Positions 1-9,306 of a DNA stretch of 64,000 nucleotides are shown here, piece by piece; positions within the stretch are counted from its first letter, which is position 1; every line of letters begins with the position of its first letter. Source of the DNA: Pedobacter sp. Leaf176 (lineage in GTDB: Bacteria > Bacteroidota > Bacteroidia > Sphingobacteriales > Sphingobacteriaceae); the NCBI RefSeq assembly GCF_001424305.1, contig NZ_LMPD01000002.1, positions 233,531-297,530 on the forward strand, given 5' to 3'. The notes under the pieces are model-generated. The model saw only the letters and a program-made list of their open reading frames with translations. It was not told the origin of the DNA and did no database searches. A program made the translations under genes and the position numbers.

Positions 1-135
1 TACGCCCTTACCCTTACTGGTAATTTTACCGGAAATTTTGTTATCTAACAGGTTGGTAAAAGAAAACGACTTTAGGCTTACGAAAAGTGTCGTTCCTAAA
101 AGAGCAGATTTCTGAATAAAGGATCTTCTATTCAT
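1..135 (-). CDS. N-terminus of a Tat-exported protein, probable calcineurin-like phosphoesterase (partial)
   Basis: Only the first 45 codons are in the window; the gene runs off the left edge. The start MNRRSFIQKSALLG has a twin-arginine-like RRSF motif followed by a hydrophobic stretch, so the product is likely exported by Tat. The visible mature region (KISGKITSKGKGV) resembles the N-terminal domain of Bacteroidota calcineurin-like phosphoesterases, which begins with a short 'SGKV.S.GKGV' stretch. That family call is inference from 45 residues. It lies downstream of the SusC/SusD/DUF5689 operon on the same strand but behind a strong terminator, so it may have its own promoter or depend on read-through. 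Confidence 0.55.
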   Translation of the reverse strand, partial: MNRRSFIQKSALLGTTLFVSLKSFSFTNLLDNKISGKITSKGKGV

Positions 136-157
136 TTTACGTATTTGAAGAATGATT

Positions 158-194
158 TAAAAAAAATCATCGGCTAATTTATTTAGCCGATGAT
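158..194 (-). terminator. Rho-independent terminator after the DUF5689 gene
   Basis: A perfect 12-bp inverted repeat (166-177 with 183-194, arm ATCATCGGCTAA) has a 5-nt loop. On the minus strand a T-run from 165 down follows it. It sits just past the stop codon of the DUF5689 lipoprotein gene and should end the SusC/SusD operon transcript. Confidence 0.85.
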
Positions 195-202
195 GATGTG
201 AT

Positions 203-1711
203 TTAATTTACAATTGTTGTGAAACCAGTTGCAGTTTCAATAGTAGATAATGCGGAAGAACCAGTGAGGGCAATAAATTGAGCTGTTCTTCCTGTACTCC
301 ATAATCCTGTTTTAGCATCATATACACCCCCAAGAGTAGTGAAGTTTCCTGTGGTAGAAGGAAAAGAAAATTTGCTTGTATTGGTTCCTGCTCCATAGAA
401 TGCCACGGCTTTTCTATTTTGAATGGTGCTGTATTTATCTGTATTGGTAATTCGATAACCGGCTTCCGGCGGTCCGGCAGAATAAACAGCACCATTACCG
501 CCATACATAATTACATCGAGCGGAATACTGTTTCCATCTACCTTAGTCCCTTCAAATACCGCAATACCCGCCACGTTTCCACTATTAGCCAAAAGGTTTG
601 CCGTTGCCGTGCCGAAATCTGCGCCGTTAACCGTAGAATATTGTGTACTGCTGATCCAAACAGCCGATGAAATATCTGTTGAGCCCGAACCCCAAATGTT
701 CTTATTACCGCCAACATAGCAAAACTGGCCTTTTTTAACTGTACCCCTTGTAATATTGATTTTATAAGTTCTTACACCACCTAAAGCCCAACCTGTTGCA
801 GGTGCGACCAAAATACCAGCGTTGTTGCAGGTAACTATTGAATATGGGGTTGCTGCAAAATCGATATCCCTTGTAGCCTTAAATTGGATGTATTCATAAT
901 TATTATCAGGTCCACTAGGGTCGGTTAAGTAACCGGTGATAACTAATGCAGATGGCTTTATAACTGCAAGTGGAAATACATCATCGAAAATGCGAGGCCA
1001 AAGTTGTGGGCCGGTTGGTGTATTGAAAACAATTCCCGTAAAATCGGCAAATGGTGTTAATTCTTCATTTGCAAACGTTGCGGTAGTCTCCGTATGCAAA
1101 GTCGCGGTTCCATATCCGTCGTTGATGGTTTTATTGCCCACGAGTTTCTCTCCCGTAGCAGGCACAGGATTTACATTTCCTTTGCTTATCGTAATTAATG
1201 TACTTTCATAAAATTCCGGGCGGCTAGCCAGGGATGCTGTACTTACTGCTCTGGTGATTATTGGTCTACCGGAAGCCTTTTTTTCAATATTAGAAGCCAG
1301 GACACCAGAAAGCTGCAACATTCCACTCACCTTCTTTAGTGTAGCCCCTGTAACCCTCACATGAACGGAATCTCCAGGAACAAATTTTGCAGCATCGGCA
1401 CCAATGTTAATGGCCATACCTCTTAACGAATCGATTCCGCTACCTGCAATCCGGCTGTTTTGAACAATAAGTAAACCAGAAGGGGTATTATTTGCCGTTT
1501 GATTGGAGATTACAACGCCTTTAATAAAATCTGCTCCTCCTAAATTTTCAGTATTTAATGTTAAATCTGCATTCTTGAATAGTTTGCGTAAATCGAAATT
1601 AGAGATATAAGGGCTCACCGATACGCCGACATAATCGGTTTCGCGTTTGCATCCAATCCAAGTGCCACAAAACAGAATTATCGCACTGATATAAAGTATT
1701 ATCTTTTTCAT
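203..1711 (-). CDS. DUF5689-domain surface lipoprotein
   Basis: Predicted lipoprotein of 502 residues. The start at 1711 is preferred over an open frame reaching 1789, because MKKIILYISAIILFCGTWIGC is a complete signal peptide with a lipobox Cys at residue 21, and because the longer frame would overlap the SusD gene. The region after the Cys (about 25-250) looks like DUF5689, a beta-rich domain found in Bacteroidota next to SusC/SusD pairs and secreted nucleases or phosphoesterases. The C-terminal half is Gly/Ser/Thr-rich and unassigned. It is third in the operon, 16 bp after susD. A ligand-binding or accessory role at the cell surface is inferred from position only. Confidence 0.8.
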   Translation of the reverse strand: MKKIILYISAIILFCGTWIGCKRETDYVGVSVSPYISNFDLRKLFKNADLTLNTENLGGADFIKGVVISNQTANNTPSGLLIVQNSRIAGSGIDSLRGMAINIGADAAKFVPGDSVHVRVTGATLKKVSGMLQLSGVLASNIEKKASGRPIITRAVSTASLASRPEFYESTLITISKGNVNPVPATGEKLVGNKTINDGYGTATLHTETTATFANEELTPFADFTGIVFNTPTGPQLWPRIFDDVFPLAVIKPSALVITGYLTDPSGPDNNYEYIQFKATRDIDFAATPYSIVTCNNAGILVAPATGWALGGVRTYKINITRGTVKKGQFCYVGGNKNIWGSGSTDISSAVWISSTQYSTVNGADFGTATANLLANSGNVAGIAVFEGTKVDGNSIPLDVIMYGGNGAVYSAGPPEAGYRITNTDKYSTIQNRKAVAFYGAGTNTSKFSFPSTTGNFTTLGGVYDAKTGLWSTGRTAQFIALTGSSALSTIETATGFTTIVN

Positions 1712-1727
1712 ATTATTTTTGATATGA

Positions 1728-3296
1728 TTAAGGTTTTTGCCACCAAACCAACGTATTAATGTCATCAGCTCCCTGAACGGCAACTGCATTTTTATAGCTT
1801 GTCGGATTGGTTGATTGTGTAACTAACGGATAATTTAACCGGGAAGGCATTTTACCTCCATTTGCTAATCCCGTCCCTTTTGGTAGAAATGGATGGCCGG
1901 TTCTTCGATATTCAATCCATTGCTGAAAATCGACCAGGAACATTGCATAATATTTCTGTAAATGAATTAACTGCATTTTACTTGATGAATTTATTGCCGA
2001 GTTTTCCAAAGGAAGATTGTTATTCCAGTTAATATCTGCAGCAACAACGTAGCTGGCAAGCGCTGGATCGGATACAGACGTAAACCGTGTAGGCAACCAA
2101 TAATTGATTGCGTCGGCAATACCTTTCAAATAATAACTTTCACCGGTCCCGGAAATCCAGCCCTTTGCAGCGGCTTCAGCCAAAATAAAGTCCACCTCCG
2201 CACAATTCATTATAATTCCCGTATAAGGATCGGTTTGCAACGTAACCCCTGCATTTTGTGCGTCGGAATAAAAATAGGATTGTTTTATTATAGAGGTACC
2301 GGCATCGTAACCGCTTGGTACGCCAATCAAACCGGCAGGTCCAGGTGCGATGCCCAATCTGCTTACGCCATTCACGCCAAAAGTCGTATTTACCCGCGGG
2401 TCGGCCCAGTTCGCCAGGTTACCAATAAAAAAGTTCGTAATTGCTGGAGTTCTAAAATCCACCGCACGCACGCTAATCATAAAGGGGGACGAATAAACGG
2501 ACGTACTACTGTTGGTACCGTTCCAGAGAATTTTGGCGGTATGCGTATTGTTTTCCATTATTGGATAATTACCCTTATTGGTTTCCGCGATTTCCTTAAT
2601 TTTGGCAATAGCTTGAGTACTAACTTCTGATTTGCCTGAAATCCTTAGCAACAACCTTAAATACAATGAATTACCAAATCTACGCCATTTATTTATATCA
2701 CCCTGATAAACCGGGTCGCTGCTTGCCGTTATTGCTTTTCCTTCAGACAATAGCTTATTGGCTTCTTCCAATTTGTTAAACAAATCCAGATAGATATCTT
2801 TTTGTTTATCGAAAACCGGTTCATAAACCCCTTCTTTTCCCTGGTTAGCCTGGGTATAAGGCACATCGCCATATACGTCGGTCAGCAATTGAAATACCCA
2901 GGCCTGAGTGATTAGTGAGATGCCTTTGTAGGATGCGTTTAATGATTCGGGTTTGTTTGCAATTGTATAAATATCACGTAGATTAGTTAGTTCAACATAC
3001 CAGGCATTCCAGGTATAATCTGCCCATGTACGTCTTACATCATACCTGAAAACTTTACCTTCGGCATCGCTGATATCAACTGTTACCTGCATCAACTCGT
3101 TATTAAAGTTTCGGTTTCGCACCATATTCGCTGATAACACATCTACCAGAGCAGGCGCTAAAAGCTGGCTTGCCGAAACTGCGGATTTACCTATCGGATC
3201 AGTATTGACCTCGTTAAAATCTTTTTTGCAAGAGAAAGCAAACAGGCTGACAACTGCTAGTAATATATATATTGTTCTTTTATTTATCATTTTCAT
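1728..3296 (-). CDS. SusD/RagB-family nutrient-binding outer-membrane lipoprotein
   Basis: A 522-residue lipoprotein with a signal ending in LFAFSC (lipobox Cys about residue 23) followed by KKDFNEVNTDP, the usual opening of the SusD-like_2 subgroup. SusD proteins form a lid over the SusC barrel and capture ligand at the cell surface. The alpha-helical TPR-like scaffold and the conserved C-terminal block (QKYYAMFLVDFQQWIEYRRTG) are visible. Length is normal for the family. The start is an ATG 10 bp after the susC stop, so the two genes are translated from one message. The substrate cannot be read from the sequence. Confidence 0.93.
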   Translation of the reverse strand: MKMINKRTIYILLAVVSLFAFSCKKDFNEVNTDPIGKSAVSASQLLAPALVDVLSANMVRNRNFNNELMQVTVDISDAEGKVFRYDVRRTWADYTWNAWYVELTNLRDIYTIANKPESLNASYKGISLITQAWVFQLLTDVYGDVPYTQANQGKEGVYEPVFDKQKDIYLDLFNKLEEANKLLSEGKAITASSDPVYQGDINKWRRFGNSLYLRLLLRISGKSEVSTQAIAKIKEIAETNKGNYPIMENNTHTAKILWNGTNSSTSVYSSPFMISVRAVDFRTPAITNFFIGNLANWADPRVNTTFGVNGVSRLGIAPGPAGLIGVPSGYDAGTSIIKQSYFYSDAQNAGVTLQTDPYTGIIMNCAEVDFILAEAAAKGWISGTGESYYLKGIADAINYWLPTRFTSVSDPALASYVVAADINWNNNLPLENSAINSSSKMQLIHLQKYYAMFLVDFQQWIEYRRTGHPFLPKGTGLANGGKMPSRLNYPLVTQSTNPTSYKNAVAVQGADDINTLVWWQKP

Positions 3297-3306
3297 AATA
3301 TTCTCT

Positions 3307-6300
3307 TTATAAACCTACAACTAAACGTACACCATAAGTTCTAGTAGCGGGCAGCTGTCCAGTTTCAAAGCCCTGTACGATATCTGTTCCTGATAAAGTA
3401 CCAAACTCCGGATCGAATGCCGGCCATGGCGACCAAATAAACAAATTACGTCCATACGCACCGATTGTTAACTTGGTAAAACCAATTTTCTTTAAGAAAA
3501 TCTGACCAAATGAAAAAGTGATGTTTGCTTCCCTGAATTTTAAATAATCTGTCCTGAAAACACTTCCTTCAGCCTGATCTGAACCGTAAAGTGAAGTGTA
3601 AAAACTCTCGAGATTTGTTGCAACAACATCGTTTGGACGGTAGGTACCATTAGCATTCTGAATTACGCCATCGCCTGTTACACCATTATATCTGCCTGGC
3701 AAGGTTAGTTTCAATTTGCCAAGTGCAGCCATTCGTGAGAATGTAAGTGAGTGTGCAACGGCACCGAGTTGAGCATCAAATAAACCATTAACACTGAATT
3801 GGCCATAAGTTAAAGTGGTGCCGAAACTGAATCTGAACTTGGGCATGGTATTACCCAGATAAATCAGGCCCGCTGATGTTTTTGCATTTCCGGTAGTAGC
3901 ATCATATACAATCTGACCATCCGGCGAACGCAAGTAACCATTACCATACAAATCTCCCATACTACCTCCAACATTTGCCACAATCTGGCCGCCACCCAAT
4001 GCACCCGTTCTCAACACAACTGAACTATCTGCAAGTTCAACTATTTTATTGCGGTTAGCTGTAAAAGTTCCCGTTAATTCCCATTTAAATTTACCTGCCT
4101 GAACCGGCGTACCGTTTACAGCAAGTTCAATACCTCTGTTTTCAACTTTACCAACGTTAAAGACAGCCACATTATATCCGGTTGCCCGATCCACAATCCG
4201 ACTCAGGATTTGATTTTTTGTATTACCTAAATAGGCTGCAAAATCAAAATTTAAACGATTTTTAAATAAGCGTAGTTCTGTACCAACTTCAATTGTGGTC
4301 GTTTTAAGTGGCTTAAGATTTGGATTTGGTAAGATTGTGGGATTTGTCATGGCGCTATCAGGATAGATGCCATTAGATGCGAGACTATAATTATACGCGG
4401 TACGGTAAGGTGTAGTCCCACCGCTACCGACCTGTGAAATTGAGGCCCTTAATTTGAAGAAACTAATCTGAGATGGCAATTTCCAGAAATCAGAGAGTAC
4501 AAAAGATGCACTTGCAGATGGATAAAAGAAGCCGACATTATCCGTTCTGAATGGTGTTGCTAAGGTACTACTCCAATCCTGGCGACCTGTCAGGTCCAGA
4601 TAGAGGTAGTTTTTATAACTTAATGATACAGCAGCGTAAAAACTGTTAATTCTATAACGGGCAGTATCCGGAACCGAAACTAATGGATTTGCGTTGTTGG
4701 TTAAACTATATACACCGGGTATAACCAAACCATCGGCGCGAAGTTCAGATTTGCTGTATTGATTACGCATCTGACTGCCACCCACATTTGCAATCATTCT
4801 TATTGATTCTGATATTTTTTTATCATATTTCAATAAAAAATCAGCATTTACTTCATATGAATTGATGTCCTGCAACCGGTAAGAACCCTGGGCAAATTTA
4901 TTACCTGCGGCATCCCATGGACGTTGGGTTTCACGAATATCATGGTTATAGTCAATTGAACCACGAACCAGTAAACTAAGTTCGTCTGTAAACTTATAAT
5001 TAGCCTGCAAGCTACTCAAAACACCGTTTCTGCGTTGTTTATTTATATATTGTTCAGAAATTGCATAAGGACTTTCGGGATTAGTCGTAGTAATGTTTAC
5101 AAACTGAACGTTTTCTTTACCAGGCGCCCAGTAATCGCGATACCAATCCGTATTAACATTAGGCTGGGCAAACATGAACCAGTACATCAAAGATTGATTA
5201 CCGTAACCGGTGGCAGGTAAATTATCGCTATGCCTGTTATTGTAAGCTGCTTTAAAGTTAATATTCAATTTTTTGGTTACATCTGCATTGGCAGAAAAAG
5301 CAGCTGAAGTGCGCTCCAAACCAGTGTTTGGAACAATCCATTCATTACTTCCATGGCTAGCAGAAAAACGCATACCTACTTTCTTATATGTTCCGTCTAA
5401 ACTAACGGAGTTTGAAGATTCGAAACCGGTTTGAAAAAAGGCATCAACAGGATTATCATAAGCCATCCAGGGCGTTCTGTTTAACGCTTTTGTTTTTGTA
5501 AGTGGGTCGTATTGATAATACATTCCACCGTTTGCAAACGGTGCTCCATAGGTAGCACTGGTACCGTTTGTACTTGGACCGTCTTCAGTTGTACCATATG
5601 AAAAATAGGAAACACCGAATTGGCCTTGTCCATATTGATTTTGAATATCAGGACTTTTGCTCACCTCTTCCCAGGTACTGTTGGAAGTAAATGCAATGTT
5701 AAGTTTTTTACTGTTTTTACCGCCAGACTTTGTTGTGATGATAATTGCACCATTTGCGCCACGTTGTCCATAAAGTGCCGAGGCACCCGGACCTTTCAGA
5801 ACGGTAACACTTTCTATATCATCAGGATTTAAATCGTTCAGCGCGGAACCAAAATCCGGAGGCATTATATCTCCGGATGTACCATAAACCCCGCCTGATG
5901 ACGCAGCAGTACGTCGGGCAGAACTACTGGCTACAACACCATCTATTACGATTAAAGCCTCATTATCACCAGTCAGATTATTCTCTCCCCTTAAAATAAT
6001 TTTATTGGAGGCAGCAGGCCCGCTGTTCCTGACTAAATTTAAACCAGCAACTTTTCCAGATAAAGACTCAGTCCAGTTACTGGCAACGGCGTTTGTGAAA
6101 GCACTACTATCTACTTTTGTTGCAGCATATCCTAAGGATTTCTCCTCACGTTTTATGCCCAAAGCCGTAACGATAACTTCATTTAACTGACTGGAAGATG
6201 ATTTCAGACGAACGGTGAAACTATTCTCGCTTTTTTCAACAACCCTCCTCACAGCCGTGTAGCCCAGCATATTAAATACAATTGTTGTACCTTTAGGAAC

Positions 6301-6618
6301 AGAAACGGAATAGTTACCATCATTATTTGTAGCACCTAATGTCTTTTTATTGACATCTGTGAGGGTAACACCAATTAAAGGCTGGTTATCATCTTCATCC
6401 AGAACGATTCCCTTTACAGTAATATTCGGTTGCGTTTGTTGCGCAGAAACATTATTGAAACAAGACAATGTGGTAAATAATGATAAGGTTAAAACTTTAA
6501 TCCAACATCGGTTTAAAATAAAAATTTGATTGTGCTTTTCGAAATTACCAGGAATGCCTCCCGTTACTGGCCACACCCACTGAAATCTGGATTTCTTCTT
6601 TGTAGAAATTTCTTTCAT
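3307..6618 (-). CDS. SusC/RagA-family TonB-dependent outer-membrane transporter
   Basis: A 1103-residue TonB-linked outer-membrane protein. After an unusually long charged N-region comes a hydrophobic signal (about 40-60) ending in VSAQQ, then a carboxypeptidase-D-regulatory-like domain (NITVKGIVLDEDDNQPLIGV, about 65-145), a TonB-box-like EVIVTALG near 150, a plug domain with LRGENNLTGDNEALIVIDGV (about 205-225), and a beta-barrel ending GVRLVVGL. It imports large ligands in partnership with the SusD gene downstream. No N-terminal extension of the FecR-signalling type is evident and no sigma/anti-sigma pair is adjacent, so its regulation is unknown. Confidence 0.95.
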   Translation of the reverse strand: MKEISTKKKSRFQWVWPVTGGIPGNFEKHNQIFILNRCWIKVLTLSLFTTLSCFNNVSAQQTQPNITVKGIVLDEDDNQPLIGVTLTDVNKKTLGATNNDGNYSVSVPKGTTIVFNMLGYTAVRRVVEKSENSFTVRLKSSSSQLNEVIVTALGIKREEKSLGYAATKVDSSAFTNAVASNWTESLSGKVAGLNLVRNSGPAASNKIILRGENNLTGDNEALIVIDGVVASSSARRTAASSGGVYGTSGDIMPPDFGSALNDLNPDDIESVTVLKGPGASALYGQRGANGAIIITTKSGGKNSKKLNIAFTSNSTWEEVSKSPDIQNQYGQGQFGVSYFSYGTTEDGPSTNGTSATYGAPFANGGMYYQYDPLTKTKALNRTPWMAYDNPVDAFFQTGFESSNSVSLDGTYKKVGMRFSASHGSNEWIVPNTGLERTSAAFSANADVTKKLNINFKAAYNNRHSDNLPATGYGNQSLMYWFMFAQPNVNTDWYRDYWAPGKENVQFVNITTTNPESPYAISEQYINKQRRNGVLSSLQANYKFTDELSLLVRGSIDYNHDIRETQRPWDAAGNKFAQGSYRLQDINSYEVNADFLLKYDKKISESIRMIANVGGSQMRNQYSKSELRADGLVIPGVYSLTNNANPLVSVPDTARYRINSFYAAVSLSYKNYLYLDLTGRQDWSSTLATPFRTDNVGFFYPSASASFVLSDFWKLPSQISFFKLRASISQVGSGGTTPYRTAYNYSLASNGIYPDSAMTNPTILPNPNLKPLKTTTIEVGTELRLFKNRLNFDFAAYLGNTKNQILSRIVDRATGYNVAVFNVGKVENRGIELAVNGTPVQAGKFKWELTGTFTANRNKIVELADSSVVLRTGALGGGQIVANVGGSMGDLYGNGYLRSPDGQIVYDATTGNAKTSAGLIYLGNTMPKFRFSFGTTLTYGQFSVNGLFDAQLGAVAHSLTFSRMAALGKLKLTLPGRYNGVTGDGVIQNANGTYRPNDVVATNLESFYTSLYGSDQAEGSVFRTDYLKFREANITFSFGQIFLKKIGFTKLTIGAYGRNLFIWSPWPAFDPEFGTLSGTDIVQGFETGQLPATRTYGVRLVVGL

Positions 6619-7080
6619 AATTGTTATATCCGGTTAGTATTATAGGAACTAATTAATTAAGTTATTTGAATCCGGACGCCGGCAAAATAACCTCATCAAC
6701 ATTAAATAAATATTAACTAACCGTTAAAATTATGAAAACAAGGTTCGTAATATTGCGTTTTATTAGCTTTATATTATTTAATGTTTCTTAATTAAAATTA
6801 ATAAAACAAAACGAAACTAAAAACAATTTAACAAAATCAAAGAGTAGAATAGTGGACGGGTGCTAAGGAGATGAAAAAAATACAGATTCCTGATGTATGT
6901 AAAACAGAATATCGTCCAAATAGACTACAAAATCACTGTTTCTATAAAAAAAATAGACGGTTATAAAAAGTCGGTTTATTGAGTAATAGTTTTGTTACCC
7001 TTAGTTTAAAATTAAAAACAATACGAAACATTTGGATTGTAACAATAACATGCAAAAAAAATCGAAAGAAAGGGAAATGC
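6619..7080. other. Intergenic region without a recognised gene
   Basis: This AT-rich region lies upstream of susC and downstream of the fatty-acid-hydroxylase gene, both on the minus strand. It must hold the susC promoter, but I see no convincing TTTG/TAnnTTTG pair. The closest is TTATTTTG on the minus strand at 6690-6683, one mismatch from the -7 consensus. A 31-codon open frame at 6871 is not convincing. Confidence 0.6.
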
Positions 7081-8304
7081 TTAATTTCTGTTATTTCTGT
7101 ACTTCAATATGTATTTATTGTAAAGCGAACTTAAAGCAAAAGTTCGTTCTATGGTAATTAATCCAACGACTGGAAAGATCAACAACTCAAAAATATTAAA
7201 GACATAGAATACATATGCAAAAACGAAAATTAACCTGAAACATTCCAGGTAATAAACCCACTTACGTTGCTCTATAAGCGCACCTATATTTATTAACGTA
7301 AGCATAACAAATATTAATATAGAAGCAGCAGTTAGCGGATAAATCGACTCAAAAAACATAGTTGTTACGGTTAGAAGCATAACTGTTAATACCATCTGGA
7401 AATTAACATAAGCTTTTAATTTTATCTTTTTGTCTTTCGTCTTATTCTGTTGGTATTTAAGTTCCAATTGAGGCCTGATATTTTGATCCATCAATGCAGG
7501 GCTACCAAAAACAGCATTCCATTTACTTTTAAATCCATCCGCACGCTTATACGCTTCTAAAATCTCAAGGTAATAATGAAAGTGCTGCCATAGAAAACTA
7601 TAGCTCTTAATCGGATGGGTTAAACCATATCTTGGCGGCTCCTCCTCAGTTTGGAATGTTCCAAAAATTTTATCCCAAAAGACAAATACATCACCATAAT
7701 TTTTATCAAGATACTTTTCATCTGACGCGTGATGAACACCATGAAGCGACGGCGTAATAAAAATATGTTCTAACCACCCGATTTTACCAACAAGCTGAGT
7801 ATGCGTAAAAAATGAATACGCTCCATGGGCCAATAAAATCACAATAATCATATTCGGATGGAAGCCTAACAGGGGCAAAATACACCAAAATACATTTCTA
7901 AAAAGGGCCTGAATTGTTGTAATTCTTGCGGCAGCGGTTAAATTAAACTCCTCACTCTGGTGATGAACAATATGAGCAGCCCATAAAAAATTTATCTCAT
8001 GGCCTAACCTGTGGTACCAATACCATACCAGATCCGTAACAAGCAGCAAAAATATCCATATATACCATGTATTCGGGATTTCAAAAATTGCATAATTCGT
8101 GTAAATCCAATTATATACCTGATAAAAGCTCGCCGCTATAAACAAGTTAAGTAACCGTTCCGCAATACCAACACTAAAATTTGCAACCGAACTCTCATAT
8201 TTAAATACAGAACGCCTCTTTTGCTGTTGAGCCAACTTGTACTCCATAAATACGAAAAGGAAAAACGCTGGAATTGCAAATGCGAGATAATTTACTGTGA
8301 ACAT
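7081..8304 (-). CDS. Sterol desaturase / fatty acid hydroxylase family membrane enzyme
   Basis: A di-iron membrane oxygenase of 407 residues. The three histidine clusters are present: HRLGH (98-102), HIVHH (111-115) and HGVHH further on, followed by YGDVFVFWDKIFGTF, which is typical of the family. Several hydrophobic segments flank these motifs, including a strongly hydrophobic C-terminal third. Length and architecture resemble the alkylglycerol monooxygenase (AGMO/TMEM195) branch, so an ether-lipid or acyl-chain hydroxylation role is possible but not shown. The start at ATG 8304 is chosen over a TTG at 8328 because the hydrophobic N-terminus begins right after it. Confidence 0.87.
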   Translation of the reverse strand: MFTVNYLAFAIPAFFLFVFMEYKLAQQQKRRSVFKYESSVANFSVGIAERLLNLFIAASFYQVYNWIYTNYAIFEIPNTWYIWIFLLLVTDLVWYWYHRLGHEINFLWAAHIVHHQSEEFNLTAAARITTIQALFRNVFWCILPLLGFHPNMIIVILLAHGAYSFFTHTQLVGKIGWLEHIFITPSLHGVHHASDEKYLDKNYGDVFVFWDKIFGTFQTEEEPPRYGLTHPIKSYSFLWQHFHYYLEILEAYKRADGFKSKWNAVFGSPALMDQNIRPQLELKYQQNKTKDKKIKLKAYVNFQMVLTVMLLTVTTMFFESIYPLTAASILIFVMLTLINIGALIEQRKWVYYLECFRLIFVFAYVFYVFNIFELLIFPVVGLITIERTFALSSLYNKYILKYRNNRN

Positions 8305-8408
8305 ACCGTGCTTTTTAGCTTGTGACAATACAAACTTAAAAATATAATAGTAAATCTATAGTTTAAATAGATTATTTATTTACACCGAAATTACCTCTAA
8401 TCACATTT

Positions 8409-8416
8409 TATATTTG
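8409..8416 (+). promoter_or_regulatory. Bacteroidota -7 element upstream of the ROK kinase gene
   Basis: TATATTTG matches the TAnnTTTG -7 consensus and lies 46 bp upstream of the kinase ATG. No clear TTTG is seen about 19 nt further upstream, so this is half a promoter. Confidence 0.45.
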
Positions 8417-8462
8417 TTGTTCTGATTTATTTATAGAACTTCGACTTATTAAAAGCATAATT

Positions 8463-9221
8463 ATGGCAACCAAAAAACAAGCTGAAAATTCCAATATTTT
8501 GTCTATTGATATTGGTGGTACAAGTATTAAGACTGTGTTATTAGACGAAAATGGGAATATGTCTTCTGAATACCTGAAGTTAAAGACACCCGATGGCGCC
8601 ACGCCAAAAGATATTCTTTCCGGCATTGTTGAACTTATAAAGCCTTTTCCAAACACTTACGACAAAGTTTCAGTTGGTTTTCCTGGTTATGTTAAAAATG
8701 GAATTGTTAAAACTGCTCCGAACCTCGCTAAAAATAAATGGGAGGACATCGATTTAGGACAGCGCATTGCAAATACGCTGAATAAATCTGTAAGATTAGT
8801 AAATGATGCAGACCAACAAGGACTAGGTGTTGTTGAGGGAAAAGGATTTGAAATCGTTTTCACTGTAGGTACAGGATTCGGAACAGCCTTATTATTCGAT
8901 GGCAATCTGCTTCCTCATCTTGAACTTGCCCACTTTCCAATAAACAAAGAAGAAGATTATGACGATTACATTGGCAATAAAGCTTTTGAAAAAATAGGTT
9001 CTGAACGATGGAACAAACGCTTAAAAAAAGTTATAGAAATTTATAAAACGGTTTTCAACTATGATACTTTATACATAGGCGGAGGAAATTCAAAACAGAT
9101 CGATTTTAAACTTGAAGATAACATTAGAGTTGTTTCCAACCGGGATGGCATTAAAGGTGGTGCAAAACTTTGGAAGTTAGCGGATGGAAATAACATCACC
9201 ACGTTAACGCCAAAGAAATAA
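8463..9221 (+). CDS. ppgK: ROK-family kinase, probable polyphosphate glucokinase
   Basis: A 252-residue sugar kinase of the ASKHA fold. It has phosphate-1 (SIDIGGTSIKTVLL, about 15-28), the catalytic NDAD (about 117-120), phosphate-2 (TVGTGFGTALL) and the C-terminal LYIGGGNSKQ. The zinc-binding CxCGxxGC loop of ordinary ROK glucokinases is absent. The sequence runs directly into ELAHFPI, as in polyphosphate-dependent glucokinases, and the short length also fits that subgroup. It would make glucose-6-phosphate from glucose using polyphosphate and/or ATP. Its neighbours gnd, zwf, pgl, ppx and ppk1 support the role. Phosphoryl-donor preference is inference. Confidence 0.8.
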   Translation: MATKKQAENSNILSIDIGGTSIKTVLLDENGNMSSEYLKLKTPDGATPKDILSGIVELIKPFPNTYDKVSVGFPGYVKNGIVKTAPNLAKNKWEDIDLGQRIANTLNKSVRLVNDADQQGLGVVEGKGFEIVFTVGTGFGTALLFDGNLLPHLELAHFPINKEEDYDDYIGNKAFEKIGSERWNKRLKKVIEIYKTVFNYDTLYIGGGNSKQIDFKLEDNIRVVSNRDGIKGGAKLWKLADGNNITTLTPKK

Positions 9222-9306
9222 TTGAGCGTATTATTACAATCATTTAACAGCGCTAAATGAAAATATTAATTTGGAAAAACTAAATTTGGCATATATCAAA
9301 AATAAA

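Noticed and set aside
2235..2630. 131-codon plus-strand frame inside susD
   Set aside because: Complete overlap with a well-supported SusD gene and no family signature.
6871..6966. 31-codon frame in the susC upstream region preceded by AAGGAG
   Set aside because: The AAGGAG is only one base from the ATG, too close to work as a ribosome binding site. The peptide has no signal, membrane segment or family look, and the sequence is AT-rich spacer.
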